From Comamonadaceae bacterium (GTDB lineage: Bacteria > Pseudomonadota > Gammaproteobacteria > Burkholderiales > Burkholderiaceae_C): a stretch of DNA of 52,603 nt. The notes under the pieces are model-generated. The model ran no database searches. It was not told the origin of the DNA and worked only from the letters and a program-made list of their open reading frames with translations. Below, in pieces: positions 1 to 7,901 of this stretch (position 1 is its first letter; every line of letters starts with the position of its first letter). Location: positions 1-52,603 of the forward strand of contig CANFQF010000004.1 in the NCBI GenBank assembly GCA_947449025.1, given 5' to 3'. The position numbers were made by a program, and so were the translations under genes.

Positions 1-444
1 CAAGACGCCTTCTGGTGCACCGATCAGGCTGGCCAGGAGGCCGCCTACCACTGCTTCAACGCCACGCTGCGTGACTGGGCTCGCCTGGGCCTGCTGATGG
101 CGCAAGACGGCAAAGTCGGCGAGCGGCAAGTGGTTCCCCGCGACTATGTACTGGAGGCCACCGACCCGGCGCGCCAGCCACCGGCCTTGCGGCCGCTGCG
201 TGCCACGCCCTACTTCGGCTATGGCTACCAGTTCTGGTTGATGCCGCTCAAGGAGCGCACCTTCGCCATGCAAGGGGTCTACGGTCAGGCGGTCTATGTG
301 CAGCCTTCATCGGGCATCGTGATGGTGCAGACCGCAGTCTGGCCCGCCGCCAGCGGGCAGCAGGACCCGCGGCCTGGCATCGAGCGAAATGCGCTGTGGC
401 TGGGGGTGCTGGAGTCGCTGGGGGGCAGTACGGCGCGACGCTGA
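1..444 (+). CDS. Serine hydrolase, beta-lactamase/class C family (3' part only)
   Basis: The reading frame is open from the first base and ends at a TGA at 442-444, so about 147 C-terminal residues are visible and the start lies outside the window. The segment reads like the C-terminal half of the penicillin-binding-protein-like serine hydrolases: a helix with DWARLGLLMAQ, a YFGYGYQFWL stretch, then QGVYGQAVYVQPSSGIVMV, which corresponds to the conserved region holding the third active-site motif of this family. The SxxK nucleophile would lie upstream and cannot be seen. Such proteins are usually periplasmic or membrane-anchored esterases or peptidases. The substrate cannot be told. It is convergent with the minus-strand genes that follow. 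Confidence 0.8.
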   Translation, partial: QDAFWCTDQAGQEAAYHCFNATLRDWARLGLLMAQDGKVGERQVVPRDYVLEATDPARQPPALRPLRATPYFGYGYQFWLMPLKERTFAMQGVYGQAVYVQPSSGIVMVQTAVWPAASGQQDPRPGIERNALWLGVLESLGGSTARR

Positions 445-449
445 GGGAC

Positions 450-557
450 CTACTTGAGGTCGCTCAGTTTGTTGGATGCCTGCTGGGAGGAGATGTCCAG
501 GATCTCGATCATGCGGTCGCAGGGCCTGCAGGGCGGGCCGATCACGCCCTGGCGCGC
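450..557 (-). pseudogene. Degenerate duplicate of the hrcA 3' end
   Basis: Read on the minus strand and ending at a TAG (450-452), this stretch encodes about 35 residues that match the C-terminus of HrcA encoded at 1236-2246. GVIGP, then DRMI.I.DI.S, then SN.LS align without a gap up to the stop codon, and the DNA is roughly three-quarters identical over about 95 bases by eye. No HrcA sequence precedes it, because the GST gene begins directly upstream (stop at 560-562). The GST gene is therefore flanked by two copies of an hrcA tail, one native and one orphaned. That pattern fits an insertion at the 3' end of hrcA that rebuilt the gene end, or a tandem duplication followed by loss. Confidence 0.75.
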
Positions 558-559
558 GC

Positions 560-1186
560 TCAGGCCGCGTGGGGCCCGTGAATGCGCTCGTAGGCGGGCT
601 CATGGCGGGCGAATTGCGCCAACCAAATTGCCAAGCGCGGGTGGCTCTCACGCCAGGTCACCTGCGTGCGCCGGCCCAGGAATTCGAGCGAACAGGCCAA
701 GCCGATCGACACCACGTCCGACACGCGCGGATCGGGCGGCGCAGCCTCGAAAGCCGTGAGGCAACGCAAGATTTTTCCGCGCTGGTAGTCGAGCCAAGGC
801 GCGGACACATGTGCAAGCTCGTGCCACTTCGCCTCGTAGACCATGAGGGCCGCTGCATCGGTGATGGCATCGGCCATGCGCGAGCGCGTTTGCAGAACAA
901 AGCGCTCCTCCCCCGACACGGGCAGCAGCCGCTCGGTGCCGGCGACGAACTGCAAAAACTCGATGATGACGCTGCTGTCAAACAGAGAGGCGCCGTCGGC
1001 GCGCACGAGGCAGGGCATCTTGCCGATCGGGTTTTGTTGCCGCAGGGTATCTTGCGGGTCGGCGACATCGGTCGGCTCCACCGTGACCCGATCCCCCAGA
1101 CCCAAGACCTCGGCGGCCATGCGCACCTTGCGCCCGACGGGAGAGGTCAAGGTGGTGCGGAGAATGAAGCGTTCAGGCGCGGACAT
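560..1186 (-). CDS. Glutathione S-transferase-like protein
   Basis: 208 residues, the usual GST length. The N-terminal thioredoxin-like half begins RFILRTTLTSPVGRKVRM, placing a Thr/Ser-rich segment at the start of helix 1 as in many bacterial GSTs. It continues with NPIGKMPCLV, the cis-proline loop that contacts the glutathione backbone, and LFDSSVIIEFL, the glutathione gamma-glutamyl contact region. The second half is helical, as expected for the C-terminal domain. Role: conjugation or reduction using glutathione in the cytoplasm; the substrate is unknown. The ATG at 1184-1186 follows a purine-rich AAGGAAGGA. The gene sits 49 bases downstream of hrcA on the same strand and may be co-transcribed. 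A remnant of hrcA lies immediately beyond its stop, so it may be an inserted gene. Confidence 0.85.
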   Translation of the reverse strand: MSAPERFILRTTLTSPVGRKVRMAAEVLGLGDRVTVEPTDVADPQDTLRQQNPIGKMPCLVRADGASLFDSSVIIEFLQFVAGTERLLPVSGEERFVLQTRSRMADAITDAAALMVYEAKWHELAHVSAPWLDYQRGKILRCLTAFEAAPPDPRVSDVVSIGLACSLEFLGRRTQVTWRESHPRLAIWLAQFARHEPAYERIHGPHAA

Positions 1187-1235
1187 CGCGGGATCCTTCC
1201 TTGTGGGGCGTGGCCGCGTGCGGTGGCCACAAAGT

Positions 1236-2246
1236 TCAGGGCTTGTGGTGGCTCAGCGCGTTGGACACCAGCTTGGAGGTGATGTCCACGATCTGGATCA
1301 TGCGGTCATAGGGCATGCGCGTCGGGCCGATCACGCCCAGCGTGCCCACCACCTGGCCGTCGACCTCATAGGGCGCGCTCACCACCGAGAGCTCCTCGAA
1401 GGGCACCACCTGGCTTTCACCGCCGATGAAGATGCGCACGCCCTCGGCCTGGCTGGACACGTCGAGCAGGCGCATCAGCTGGGTTTTTTGCTCGAACAGA
1501 TCGAAGGCCCGGCGCAGCTGGCCCATGTCGCTGGAAAAGTCGCTCACCGCCAGCAAGTTGCGCTCGCCGGAAATCACCACCTCGTCCTGCGCCTGGGTGA
1601 GCGCTTCCGAACTGGCGTCGACCGCGGTCTGCATCAGGTTGGCGATTTCGCCGCGCAGGCTATCGACCTCCCCCCGCAGGCGCTCGCGCACCTGCTCGAT
1701 CTCGAGCCCAGCGTAGTGGGCGTTGAGAAAGTTGGAGGCCTCAATGAGCTGCTGCTGCGTGTACTCGTGCTCGGTGAAGACGACCCGGTTTTGCACATCG
1801 CCGGCAGGCGAGACGATGATGACCAGGTAGCGCCGCTCCGACAGCCGCAAGAACTCGATGTGGCGGAACACCGAGCTGCGCCGCGGGGCCATGACCACGC
1901 CAACGAAGTGCGAGAGGTTGGACAGCAACTGGGCAGCGTTGGCAATGACCCGCTGCGGCTGGTCGGCCGCCAGGCTGGGCGCGGTGAGCTGCTCGCGCTG
2001 AGCGGTGAGCATGGTGTCGACAAAAAGGCGGTAGCCGCGTGCGGTGGGGATGCGGCCGGCCGAGGTGTGGGGGCTGGCGATCAGGCCCAGGGCCTCCAGG
2101 TCCGACATGACGTTGCGGATGGTGGCGGGCGAGAGCTCCAGACCCGAGGCGCGGGAGAGCGTACGCGAGCCCACGGGTTGCCCGTCGGCGATATATCGCT
2201 CGACCAGAGCTTTCAGCAGCAACTTGGCGCGTTCGTCGAGCATCAT
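1236..2246 (-). CDS. hrcA: Heat-inducible transcription repressor HrcA
   Basis: 336 residues, normal for HrcA. The N-terminal winged helix holds [11 protein letters not shown] and [14 protein letters not shown] (about residues 22-48), followed by the family hallmark [16 protein letters not shown]. The C-terminal part carries [14 protein letters not shown]. HrcA is a dimeric cytoplasmic repressor that binds the CIRCE operator and needs GroEL to fold, which couples chaperone supply to transcription. A perfect CIRCE element lies in this window in front of rpoH (33003-33029), but none is visible in front of hrcA itself. Two ATG codons are adjacent at the start; the first is used here. The gene is divergent from nadK across a short AT-rich gap. 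Confidence 0.97.
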   Translation of the reverse strand: MMLDERAKLLLKALVERYIADGQPVGSRTLSRASGLELSPATIRNVMSDLEALGLIASPHTSAGRIPTARGYRLFVDTMLTAQREQLTAPSLAADQPQRVIANAAQLLSNLSHFVGVVMAPRRSSVFRHIEFLRLSERRYLVIIVSPAGDVQNRVVFTEHEYTQQQLIEASNFLNAHYAGLEIEQVRERLRGEVDSLRGEIANLMQTAVDASSEALTQAQDEVVISGERNLLAVSDFSSDMGQLRRAFDLFEQKTQLMRLLDVSSQAEGVRIFIGGESQVVPFEELSVVSAPYEVDGQVVGTLGVIGPTRMPYDRMIQIVDITSKLVSNALSHHKP

Positions 2247-2260
2247 GTAGAGCCTGAGGC

Positions 2261-2293
2261 GATTTTAGTAATGTATTTAATGATGTAATTTGC
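2261..2293. promoter_or_regulatory. AT-rich divergent promoter region between hrcA and nadK
   Basis: The 49 bases between the hrcA and nadK starts include a run of about 30 bases that is strikingly AT-rich in an otherwise GC-rich genome. It offers TAAAAT on the minus strand and TGTAAT on the plus strand as possible -10 elements. Neither has a convincing -35 partner at ideal spacing. If the plus-strand hexamer is used, the nadK transcript would have almost no leader. No CIRCE half-site (TTAGCACTC) is present. This is inference from composition and position. Confidence 0.4.
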
Positions 2294-2295
2294 CC

Positions 2296-3195
2296 ATGAT
2301 GTCACGGTACCGCCACGTCGCGTTGATTGGCAAATATCCCACCGCCGGAAACGGCAGCGGGACGCCCCGCGCTGCTCTGGAGGATATTTCCCAGTTCCTG
2401 CTGGCGCAAGGCTGCGACGTGACCTTCGATCAGGATACCGCCGCCCACAGCGGCATCCAGGGCCATTCGGTGCTGGACATCGCCGGAATCGGCGCCGACT
2501 GCGACCTGTGCGTCGTGGTCGGGGGCGACGGCACCATGCTGGGCGTCGGCCGGCAGCTGGCGCGGCACGACATTCCCCTGGTGGGCATCAACCAGGGCCG
2601 CCTGGGCTTCATCACCGACATTGCGCTCGAGGGCTACCGCGAGGCGCTGGCGCCCATCCTGCGCGGCGAGTCCGACGAGGAGCGCCGCAGCCTCATGCAT
2701 GCCCGGGTGATGCGCGACGGCCACTGCGTCTTCGACGCCCTGGCGATGAACGACGTGGTGGTCAACCGCGGAGCCACCTCGGGCATGGTCGAACTGCGGG
2801 TCGAGGTGGACGGACATTTCGTGGCCAGCCAGCGCGCCGACGGCCTGATCGTGGCCACGCCCACCGGCTCCACCGCCTACGCGCTGTCGGCTGGGGGCCC
2901 CATGCTGCACCCCTCGGTGAGCGGCTGGGTGCTGGTGCCCATTGCCCCCCACGCCCTGTCCAACCGGCCCCTGGTGCTGCACGACGCCAGCGAAGTGGCC
3001 ATCGAGGTGGTAGCCGGTCGCGACGCCAGCGCCAGCTTCGACATGCAATCCCTGGCCTCGCTGCTGCACGGCGACCGCATTCTGGTGCGCCGCTCGCAGT
3101 ACCAGGCGCGCTTCCTGCACCCGCGCGGCTGGAGCTACTTCGACACCCTGCGAAAAAAGCTGCACTGGAACGAGGGCGGCGTGGGTGCCCCCTGA
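2296..3195 (+). CDS. nadK: NAD kinase
   Basis: 299 residues from the ATG at 2296; a second ATG follows directly and a TTG lies two codons earlier. The start is placed so that the protein opens with [12 protein letters not shown], as NadK proteins of this group do. The catalytic GGDGTML motif is near residue 76, NDVVVNRG follows in the middle, and [14 protein letters not shown] is near residue 195; all are diagnostic of the ATP-NAD kinase fold. It phosphorylates NAD to NADP in the cytoplasm, supplying reducing power for biosynthesis and oxidative defence. It is followed 15 bases later by recN on the same strand, probably one operon. Confidence 0.97.
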   Translation: MMSRYRHVALIGKYPTAGNGSGTPRAALEDISQFLLAQGCDVTFDQDTAAHSGIQGHSVLDIAGIGADCDLCVVVGGDGTMLGVGRQLARHDIPLVGINQGRLGFITDIALEGYREALAPILRGESDEERRSLMHARVMRDGHCVFDALAMNDVVVNRGATSGMVELRVEVDGHFVASQRADGLIVATPTGSTAYALSAGGPMLHPSVSGWVLVPIAPHALSNRPLVLHDASEVAIEVVAGRDASASFDMQSLASLLHGDRILVRRSQYQARFLHPRGWSYFDTLRKKLHWNEGGVGAP

Positions 3196-3210
3196 ACAAG
3201 GCGTTTCACC

Positions 3211-4875
3211 ATGAGCCTACGTCGAATTGCGCTGCGTGACTTCGTCATCGTCCAAGCGCTCGAGCTCGAGCTCGCCGGCGGCTTTTCGGTGCTCACCGGG
3301 GAAACCGGCGCCGGCAAGTCCATCCTGATCGACGCGCTGCAACTGGCTCTGGGCGCCCGCGGCGACGCCGGCGTGGTGCGCGAGGGCGCGGCGCGGGCCG
3401 ACATCAGCGCTGAATTTGATCGCCCGCCGCAGCTGGCCGCCTGGCTGGAAGCGGCAGGCTTCGACGAGGGCGACACCCTGCTTTTACGCCGCAGCATCGA
3501 TGCCCAAGGAAAGAGCCGGGCCTGGATCAACGGCAGCCCCGCCACGGCCACCCAGCTGCGCGAGGCCGGTGACCTGCTGGTCGATATTCACGGCCAGCAT
3601 GCCTGGCAAAGCCTCACCCGGCCCGACGCGGTGCGCGGCCTGCTCGATGCCTATGCCGGCATCAGTGCGCACAAGCTCACCGGCCTTTGGCAGGCCTGGC
3701 GCGCCGCGCAAAAGACGCTGGCCGAAGCACGCGGCGCCCAGGACTCGCTGCAACGCGAGCGCGAGCGCCTGGCCTGGCAGATCGGCGAGGTCGACAAGCT
3801 CGCACCCGGCGCCGACGAGTGGGAAGAACTCAACGCCAGCCACACCCGCCTGGCTAACGCCCAGGGCCTGATGGACGCAGCCCGCAGCGCGCTGGCCGCG
3901 CTGGAGGGCCAGGAGGGAACGGGAGAAGACAGTGCCCTGACCCGGCTGGCCCGGGCCCAATCGGCGCTCACGGGCGAGGCGCATCTGGAACCCGAATTCC
4001 GCAGCGTGGCCGATGTGATCGGCTCGGCCCTGGCCCAGGCCGAGGACGCCGCGCACTCGCTGCATGCCTATCTGCGCCATGCCGACCTCGACCCGCAGCG
4101 ACTGGCCGAGCTCGACGACCGACTGGGCCTGTGGGTGTCGCTGGCACGCCGCTACAAGCGCCCGCCCGAGGAACTGCCGGCGGTGCTGGCCGGCTGGCGC
4201 CAGTCGCTCTCGCAGCTCGATGCCGCAGCCGACCTGCAGGCCCTGGAGGCCGCCCAGGAGCAAGCCCGGCGGGCCTGGCAAGCCGAGGCGCAACTTCTGT
4301 CCAAGGCCCGCGCCAAAGCGGCGCCCAAGCTGGCCCAGGCCATCACCCAGGCGATGCAAGGCCTGGGCATGCAAGGCGGGCGCTTCGAAGTGGCGCTGGA
4401 AACATGCGAACCTGCCGCTCACGGTCTGGAAGACGTGGCCTTCCTCGTGGCCGGCCACCCGGGCAGCAACCCGCGACCTGTGGGCAAGGTGGCCTCGGGC
4501 GGCGAGCTGTCTCGAATTGCGCTGGCGATTGCGGTCACCACCAGCCGGCTCGGCGAGGCCCAGACGCTCATCTTCGACGAGGTCGATTCCGGCGTCGGCG
4601 GCGCAGTCGCTGAAACGGTGGGCCGGCTGATGAAACAACTGGGCGTCGACCGCCAGGTGCTGGCCGTGACCCACCTGCCCCAAGTCGCCGCCTGCGCCGA
4701 CCACCATCTGGTGGTTGCCAAGCAGTCCGACAAGCAAGGGACGCGCAGCACGGTTGCGCCGGTCACTGGCGAGCAGCGGGTGGCCGAGGTGGCTCGTATG
4801 CTCGGTGGCGAGCGCCTCTCGGGCACCACCTTGGCCCATGCCAAGGAAATGCTCGGCGACGGAGCCTCCCAATGA
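3211..4875 (+). CDS. recN: DNA repair protein RecN
   Basis: 554 residues, typical for RecN, an SMC-like ATPase of double-strand-break repair. The N-terminal ATPase lobe has Walker A GETGAGKS (about residues 30-37) and IHGQHAW. The middle third is Ala/Glu/Arg/Leu-rich helix consistent with a coiled coil. The C-terminal lobe contains the ABC signature [12 protein letters not shown] and Walker [13 protein letters not shown], then a VTHLPQVAA switch region. In the cell it acts on broken chromosomes together with RecA. It follows nadK closely, and its last four bases overlap the start of rapZ (ATGA), so the three genes are probably transcribed together. Confidence 0.97.
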   Translation: MSLRRIALRDFVIVQALELELAGGFSVLTGETGAGKSILIDALQLALGARGDAGVVREGAARADISAEFDRPPQLAAWLEAAGFDEGDTLLLRRSIDAQGKSRAWINGSPATATQLREAGDLLVDIHGQHAWQSLTRPDAVRGLLDAYAGISAHKLTGLWQAWRAAQKTLAEARGAQDSLQRERERLAWQIGEVDKLAPGADEWEELNASHTRLANAQGLMDAARSALAALEGQEGTGEDSALTRLARAQSALTGEAHLEPEFRSVADVIGSALAQAEDAAHSLHAYLRHADLDPQRLAELDDRLGLWVSLARRYKRPPEELPAVLAGWRQSLSQLDAAADLQALEAAQEQARRAWQAEAQLLSKARAKAAPKLAQAITQAMQGLGMQGGRFEVALETCEPAAHGLEDVAFLVAGHPGSNPRPVGKVASGGELSRIALAIAVTTSRLGEAQTLIFDEVDSGVGGAVAETVGRLMKQLGVDRQVLAVTHLPQVAACADHHLVVAKQSDKQGTRSTVAPVTGEQRVAEVARMLGGERLSGTTLAHAKEMLGDGASQ

Positions 4876-5858
4876 CTTCGCCAGACAACAAGGGCGGGAC
4901 AGGCGACGGGCAGACTGAACGCTATGCGGCATCGGCAGCGGGCTCTGCTCAGGATGGCGCACAAGCTACCGAGCCCCTCGAGCTGGTCCTGATCACCGGC
5001 ATGTCCGGCTCCGGCAAGTCGGTGGTGCTGCGCGCCCTGGAAGACGCCGGCTATTACTGCGTGGACAACCTGCCGCCCGAGCTGCTGCTGTCCTTTGTCG
5101 ACCTCGAGCAAGAAGTGGCTGCGCGCCGGGTGGCCATTGCGATGGACGTGCGCAGCGCCTTGTCGCTGCCGCAGGTGCCGGCGCAGCTAGAGGCCCTCAA
5201 GTCTCGCGGGGTGCAAGTGCGCCCGCTGTTCCTGGACTCCAGCACCGACACCCTGGTGCGGCGCTTCTCCGAAACCCGCCGCAGGCACCCCCTCTCGGGC
5301 GAGCAGGCGGCCGAAGCGGGCGCGGCAGCCCCCGCTGATCGGCAGCATGCGCTGGTCGACGCGATCGAACTCGAGCGCAAGCTGCTGGCTGCGCTGCGGG
5401 ACCAGGCCCATGTGATCGACACCAGCGTGCTGCGTGCAGCGCAGCTCCAGGGCTATGTGAAGACGCTGCTGTCCGCGCCGACGAGCCGGCTGACCCTGGT
5501 CTTCGAGTCCTTCGCCTTCAAGCGCGGCATCCCGGTGGACGCCGACTACGCCTTCGATGTGCGCATGCTGCCCAACCCGCACTACGAGCCGGCGCTGCGC
5601 GAGCTCACCGGGCGCGACGCACCGGTCGCCGACTTTCTGCGCGTCGACCCCGAGGTGGACCGGATGTTCAGCCACATCGAGCGCTTTGTGGACGAGTGGC
5701 TGCCCGCGCTGGCCCGCGACCACCGCAGCTACGTCACCGTGGCGGTGGGTTGCACTGGCGGACAGCACCGCTCGGTCTATCTGGTCGAACGCCTGGCCGC
5801 CGCATTTGCCAGCAGATGGACGACGCTCAAGCGCCACCGCGAACTCGACGGGCACTGA
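4872..5858 (+). CDS. rapZ: RNase adapter protein RapZ
   Basis: 328 residues, longer than the usual 280-300 because of a low-complexity N-terminal extension of about 35 residues and an Ala-rich insert ([15 protein letters not shown]) in the middle. Walker A is GMSGSGKS (about 43-50), followed by [12 protein letters not shown]. The C-terminal domain keeps [14 protein letters not shown], the region that in RapZ binds RNA and metabolites. In enterobacteria RapZ senses glucosamine-6-phosphate and hands the sRNA GlmZ to RNase E; its role in Betaproteobacteria is less clear. It overlaps recN by four bases. As I recall, related genomes carry hprK/ptsN-type genes next to rapZ; none is present here. 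Confidence 0.93.
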   Translation: MTSPDNKGGTGDGQTERYAASAAGSAQDGAQATEPLELVLITGMSGSGKSVVLRALEDAGYYCVDNLPPELLLSFVDLEQEVAARRVAIAMDVRSALSLPQVPAQLEALKSRGVQVRPLFLDSSTDTLVRRFSETRRRHPLSGEQAAEAGAAAPADRQHALVDAIELERKLLAALRDQAHVIDTSVLRAAQLQGYVKTLLSAPTSRLTLVFESFAFKRGIPVDADYAFDVRMLPNPHYEPALRELTGRDAPVADFLRVDPEVDRMFSHIERFVDEWLPALARDHRSYVTVAVGCTGGQHRSVYLVERLAAAFASRWTTLKRHRELDGH

Positions 5859-5966
5859 GCCCGCGCGGCGGCCTGCGCCCCGCCGACTTATCGGCCGACT
5901 AATCCGGCTCCTAGGATTCCTTCGACTCCGTCGGCACCTCCCACTGCTCTTTGAGGCCCCCGCGCT

Positions 5967-5988
5967 GTCGGACTCAAGCGAGTCCGAC
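5967..5988. other. Perfect 9-bp hairpin over the mutY stop codon
   Basis: GTCGGACTC, a four-base loop AAGC, and GAGTCCGAC form a perfect 9-bp stem that spans the mutY stop codon (5974-5976) between the convergent rapZ and mutY genes. Neither strand has a T-run after it, so it is not a textbook intrinsic terminator. It could protect the 3' end of the mutM-mutY message or slow transcription between convergent genes. Confidence 0.5.
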
Positions 5989-7071
5989 GAGCGCTCGCGC
6001 TTCCAGCAGCCGACGCACTGGCGCTGGCAAGCCCAGCGCGGGCCAAGTGGCGGCCGCGAACCAGGCCCCTTCAATCCCCAGTTGGTCCTTCAACCCGAGC
6101 GATGCCTGCACCGGGTGCAGGTGCAGGTCTTTGTGCGTGAGCACATGAACAAAGGGTGGCAAATCCTCGCGCGCAGCCAATGCGCTTGTCGTGGACGTTC
6201 CGGATCCGTCCGCGACAGCGAGCGCAGCCTCGAGGCCGTCGGCCGACTCAAACACAGGCAGGCAGTGGAGGCCAGCCCAGATGCCGGTGCCCGGACGCTT
6301 GGTGAGCCAGACCGCGCCGTCCACGCGCTGCGCCAGCAGCAGCCACAACGACTGCGCGCTGCGTTTGACTTTGCGGGTACGGACCGGAAAGCGCTCCGGC
6401 TCGCCTTGGCGCCGGGCCTCGCAGTCAGTCTGCAGCGGACAGGCTGCGCAGGCAGGGTTTCGAGCCAGGCAAACCGTCGCACCCAGGTCCATCAGGCCCT
6501 GGGTATGGGCTGGCATGTCCTGGCCGCGCTCTGGCACCAGGTCCTGCGCCAGAGCCCAGAGGCGTTTCTCCTGCGCCGCCTGCGCCAGGTCGCCGTCAAA
6601 GGCGAGCACACGGGAGATCACGCGCTTGACGTTGCCGTCCAGGATGGCCACGCGCTCGTCGAAGCAAAAGGCCGCAATCGCCGCCGCGGTTGATCGACCA
6701 ATGCCGGGCAGAGTCTGCAGGGCCTCGGCGCTACCGGGAAAACGCCCGCCATGCACCTGCGCCACGGACTGCGCGCAGCGGTGCAGGTTGCGGGCCCGAC
6801 TGTAGTAGCCCAGGCCGCTCCACAAGCCCAGCACCTCGTCCTCCGAGGCGGCGGCCAATGCGACCACGTCGGGGAAGCGGGCGAGAAAGCGCTCGTAGTA
6901 GCCCAGGACGGTGGCCACTTGGGTTTGCTGCAACATGATCTCGGACAGCCACACCCGGTAGGGGTCGCGCGAGCCCTGCCAAGGCAGGCCGCTGCGACCA
7001 TGGGCGCGCTGCCAGCGCACGACGCGCTCGGCCAGCGTGCTGTCGGTGACTTGTGCGCTCAATGCTGGCAT
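5974..7071 (-). CDS. mutY: Adenine DNA glycosylase MutY
   Basis: 365 residues when started at the ATG at 7069-7071 ([11 protein letters not shown]). The open frame continues 23 codons upstream, but those lie inside mutM and look unconserved. Key features are [19 protein letters not shown] (the N-terminal adenine-pocket region with catalytic Glu), the helix-hairpin-helix [12 protein letters not shown] and the catalytic Asp in [10 protein letters not shown]. The [4Fe-4S] motif C-x6-C-x2-C-x5-C is present as [23 protein letters not shown]-like C-terminal domain reads the 8-oxoG partner. It removes adenine mispaired with 8-oxoguanine. The start overlaps the end of mutM by 13 bases, making a compact GO-repair operon. 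Confidence 0.96.
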   Translation of the reverse strand: MPALSAQVTDSTLAERVVRWQRAHGRSGLPWQGSRDPYRVWLSEIMLQQTQVATVLGYYERFLARFPDVVALAAASEDEVLGLWSGLGYYSRARNLHRCAQSVAQVHGGRFPGSAEALQTLPGIGRSTAAAIAAFCFDERVAILDGNVKRVISRVLAFDGDLAQAAQEKRLWALAQDLVPERGQDMPAHTQGLMDLGATVCLARNPACAACPLQTDCEARRQGEPERFPVRTRKVKRSAQSLWLLLAQRVDGAVWLTKRPGTGIWAGLHCLPVFESADGLEAALAVADGSGTSTTSALAAREDLPPFVHVLTHKDLHLHPVQASLGLKDQLGIEGAWFAAATWPALGLPAPVRRLLEARALVGLA

Positions 7072-7871
7072 GTGGCGCAGTAATAGGTGGCGCGCTGCCC
7101 CTGCAGCAGGCGGCGGATTGGCTGCGCGCAGACACGGCAAGGTTCCCCGGCGCGGTCGTACACCATCGCCTGCAGTTGGAAGTAGCCGCTCTCGCCCCAG
7201 GCATTGGAGAAGTCGCGCAGGGTGCTGCCGCCGGCCTCCACCGCGCGCGCGAGCACCTGGCAGATGGCGGCATGCAGCCGCGTGGCCCGCGCCAGGCTGA
7301 TGCGGCTGGCGCGGGTGGTGGGGCGAATGCCCGCCAGGAACAAGGCCTCGGAGGCGTAGATATTGCCAACGCCCACCACCACGTCTCCCGCCAGCAGCAC
7401 CTGCTTGATTGGCGAGCGCCGCTGGCGCAGGCCGGCGTGAAAGACCTGCGGGTCGAAGTCCGGTCCCAGAGGCTCGACGCCCAGGCCGCCCAGGAGCTTG
7501 CGCGCCACCGGCGCGTCTTCGCCGTCGGCATAGACCAAGGCGCCGAAGCGCCGCGGGTCGTTCAAGCGCAGCGTGCCCCGGCTGGTGACGAGGTCGAAAT
7601 GGTCGTGGGGCCCGGGCGCAGGCAGACCGCCGCTGAAGTTAAGGCTGCCGGACATTCCCAGGTGCACCAGCAGCAGGCCCGCGTCTAGGTCGACCAGCAG
7701 GTACTTGCCGCGCCGGCGCACGCCCTGCACCTGGCGGCCGGCCAGCGACTGCGGGTCACAGCCCAAGGGCCAGCGCAGGGGCTTTCCCATGCGCAATTGC
7801 AGCACTTGCGCGCCCGCGATGCGGTCGGCAAAGCTGCGGCGCGTGACTTCGACTTCTGGCAGTTCAGGCAT
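7059..7871 (-). CDS. mutM: Formamidopyrimidine-DNA glycosylase (Fpg/MutM)
   Basis: 270 residues, the standard length. It begins MPELPEVEV, in which Pro2 becomes the N-terminal nucleophile and Glu3 is catalytic. HLGMSG in the N-terminal domain and a helix-two-turn-helix region ([12 protein letters not shown]) are conserved. The C-terminus is the zinc finger CRVC...CATC with 16 residues between the pairs. It excises 8-oxoguanine and formamidopyrimidines and nicks the backbone. It is the first gene of a two-gene unit with mutY, which handles the same lesion after replication. It is divergent from the TPR gene with only about 30 bases between start codons. Confidence 0.97.
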   Translation of the reverse strand: MPELPEVEVTRRSFADRIAGAQVLQLRMGKPLRWPLGCDPQSLAGRQVQGVRRRGKYLLVDLDAGLLLVHLGMSGSLNFSGGLPAPGPHDHFDLVTSRGTLRLNDPRRFGALVYADGEDAPVARKLLGGLGVEPLGPDFDPQVFHAGLRQRRSPIKQVLLAGDVVVGVGNIYASEALFLAGIRPTTRASRISLARATRLHAAICQVLARAVEAGGSTLRDFSNAWGESGYFQLQAMVYDRAGEPCRVCAQPIRRLLQGQRATYYCATCQH

Positions 7872-7901
7872 GGGTGATCAGCGGCGATTATGATGGCCCG
7901 C

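Noticed and set aside
560-1186. GST gene as part of an insertion sequence or transposon
   Set aside because: No transposase, terminal inverted repeats or target duplication were found; only the duplicated hrcA tail marks the border.
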